Of a stretch of DNA of 5,643 nucleotides, positions 5,275-5,643 are shown piece by piece; position 1 is the stretch's first letter; every line of letters begins with the position of its first letter. This DNA is from Spirochaetaceae bacterium (GTDB lineage: Bacteria > Spirochaetota > Spirochaetia > Treponematales > Breznakiellaceae). Under the pieces are notes generated by a model. The model searched no databases. It was not told the origin of the DNA and saw only the letters and a program-made list of their open reading frames with translations. The stretch covers positions 1 through 5,643 of the forward strand of contig JAISLM010000176.1 of assembly GCA_031290855.1 (NCBI GenBank), given 5' to 3'. Made by a program: the position numbers and the translations under genes.

Positions 5275-5309
5275 TCGGAGGCTCATTTCAAACGACTGCC
5301 ACCTCCCGA
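5275..5309. repeat. Small hairpin TCGGAGG / CCTCCCGA, second copy
   Basis: TCGGAGG at 5275-5281 can pair with CCTCCCGA at 5302-5309, again with a bulge, around a longer loop of about 20 nt. GTTCGGAGG occurs at 5177-5185 and 5273-5281, and ACCTCCCGA at 5196-5204 and 5301-5309, so both arms are duplicated in order. Confidence 0.45.
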
Positions 5310-5423
5310 TAGCAACGAGGTATCCGAAATTATTGCGGGAGTGTGTTCGGTATCGGGATGTCCGTCGGCAGCCGTTGCGGGGTCTGACACCGGCACTATA
5401 TGTAGCGTACCGGCTTTCCCCAA

Positions 5424-5448
5424 CGCCAGGCAAATTCGGTGCCTGGCG
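5424..5448. repeat. Perfect 9-bp inverted repeat downstream of the priA-like gene
   Basis: CGCCAGGCA at 5424-5432 pairs exactly with TGCCTGGCG at 5440-5448 around a 7-nt loop. It starts about 76 nt past the stop codon of the priA-like gene. No T-run follows on the minus strand (TTGGGG follows), so it is at best a weak or factor-dependent terminator; it may instead be part of the insertion remnant. Confidence 0.6.
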
Positions 5449-5524
5449 CCCACTGAGCATGCCCGGCCTGTTTACGCTCCGCCGCCGTCAGCGGTTTGGT
5501 ATACAAACGGACGCTCCCTCATCC

Positions 5525-5643
5525 CTACAGCATACTCACCGGGTCAACGTCCGTTTCAACATAGACGTTTGCGTCCCTGCCCTGTTCGTAGGCGGCGAGC
5601 GCCCTGCCGGCGGCGGCGTGGAGGCTTGCCATGGAAACGCCGC
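5525..5643 (-). CDS. priA: C-terminal end of a probable primosomal protein N' (PriA), cut by the window edge
   Basis: The last 38 codons of a minus-strand gene that enters from the right edge and ends at the TAG at 5527-5525. The tail ANVYVETDVDPVSML has the strand-plus-DVDP ending that I associate with the C-terminus of PriA, the helicase that restarts stalled replication forks. It is preceded by a helix-like stretch with AAGRALAAYEQGRD. Only this fragment is visible, with no helicase or zinc-binding motifs, so the name rests on a short tail match. The gene faces the same way as gatC but is separated by 412 nt holding the insertion-like hairpins, so shared transcription is unlikely now. The coding reading itself is safer than the name. 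Confidence 0.58.
   Translation of the reverse strand, partial: GVSMASLHAAAGRALAAYEQGRDANVYVETDVDPVSML

Larger units (their letters stand above)
5143..5471 (-). mobile_element. Probable right-end remnant of an IS200/IS605-type (TnpB) element
   Basis: The spacer between the priA-like gene and gatC has the layout expected downstream of tnpB genes in IS200/IS605 elements: a series of hairpins ending in a very GC-rich, near-perfect terminal hairpin with CCTCCCCGCCC and GGGCGGGGAGG arms. I associate this arm sequence with the ends of such elements. Read on the minus strand, a 63-codon frame open from 5471 down to a TGA at 5285-5283 could be the variable tail of a tnpB gene. It has no diagnostic TnpB motif, so this is only possible. 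The left end, the tnpA gene and the tnpB catalytic core are all absent, so it cannot be active. Boundaries are approximate. The alternative is an ordinary hairpin-rich spacer holding the terminator of the upstream gene. Confidence 0.42.

Noticed and set aside
5113..5460. Extension of gatC upstream to 5460 (236 residues)
   Set aside because: The extra residues are translated from insertion-like hairpins and match nothing in GatC; a ribosome site supports the ATG at 5112.

Overview
This window holds a compact run of bacterial genes, all read on the minus strand. In order of transcription (high to low coordinates) they are: the last 38 codons of a gene that looks like priA, a 412-base spacer with the signs of a decayed IS200/IS605-type insertion, gatC, gatA, gatB, a small NfeD-like membrane protein gene, and a Band 7/SPFH (stomatin-type) membrane protein gene. 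The only other non-coding stretch of note is positions 1-209, downstream of the last gene. The long plus-strand open frames are shadows of these genes.

The core is a complete gatCAB set, encoding the glutamyl/aspartyl-tRNA amidotransferase that makes Gln-tRNA and/or Asn-tRNA by transamidation. GatC is the small clamp subunit. GatA carries the Lys-cisSer-Ser amidase triad that frees ammonia. GatB has a four-cysteine zinc site, the kinase/transamidase cradle and a YqeY-type tail. The nfeD and Band 7 genes that follow are a classic pair: a short NfeD with an OB-fold tail, and a membrane-anchored SPFH protein with a coiled-coil tail. They lie close behind gatB on the same strand and could share its transcript.

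The most striking non-coding object is a 156-bp MITE-like element at 4589-4744, between gatC and gatA. It has 16-bp terminal inverted repeats (15 of 16 paired), is flanked by a 6-bp direct repeat TTAACT, and is packed with nested palindromes. Removing it and one TTAACT copy on paper leaves an 18-nt gatC-gatA gap that contains a ribosome binding site, which is what a normal gat operon should look like. This argues for a clean, fairly recent insertion. A 13-bp perfect hairpin (5143-5172) and repeated smaller hairpins upstream of gatC resemble the right end of an IS200/IS605 (TnpB) element. A 14-bp piece of that sequence recurs at 92-105.

The organism is a GC-rich bacterium that uses the indirect tRNA amidation route. 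The repeat style and gene set make a Treponema-like spirochaete my best guess, but only weakly. I do not see a new multi-gene system here. The things worth following are the MITE inside the gat operon, the missing canonical start codon of nfeD, and an unusual serine in the GatB signature motif.
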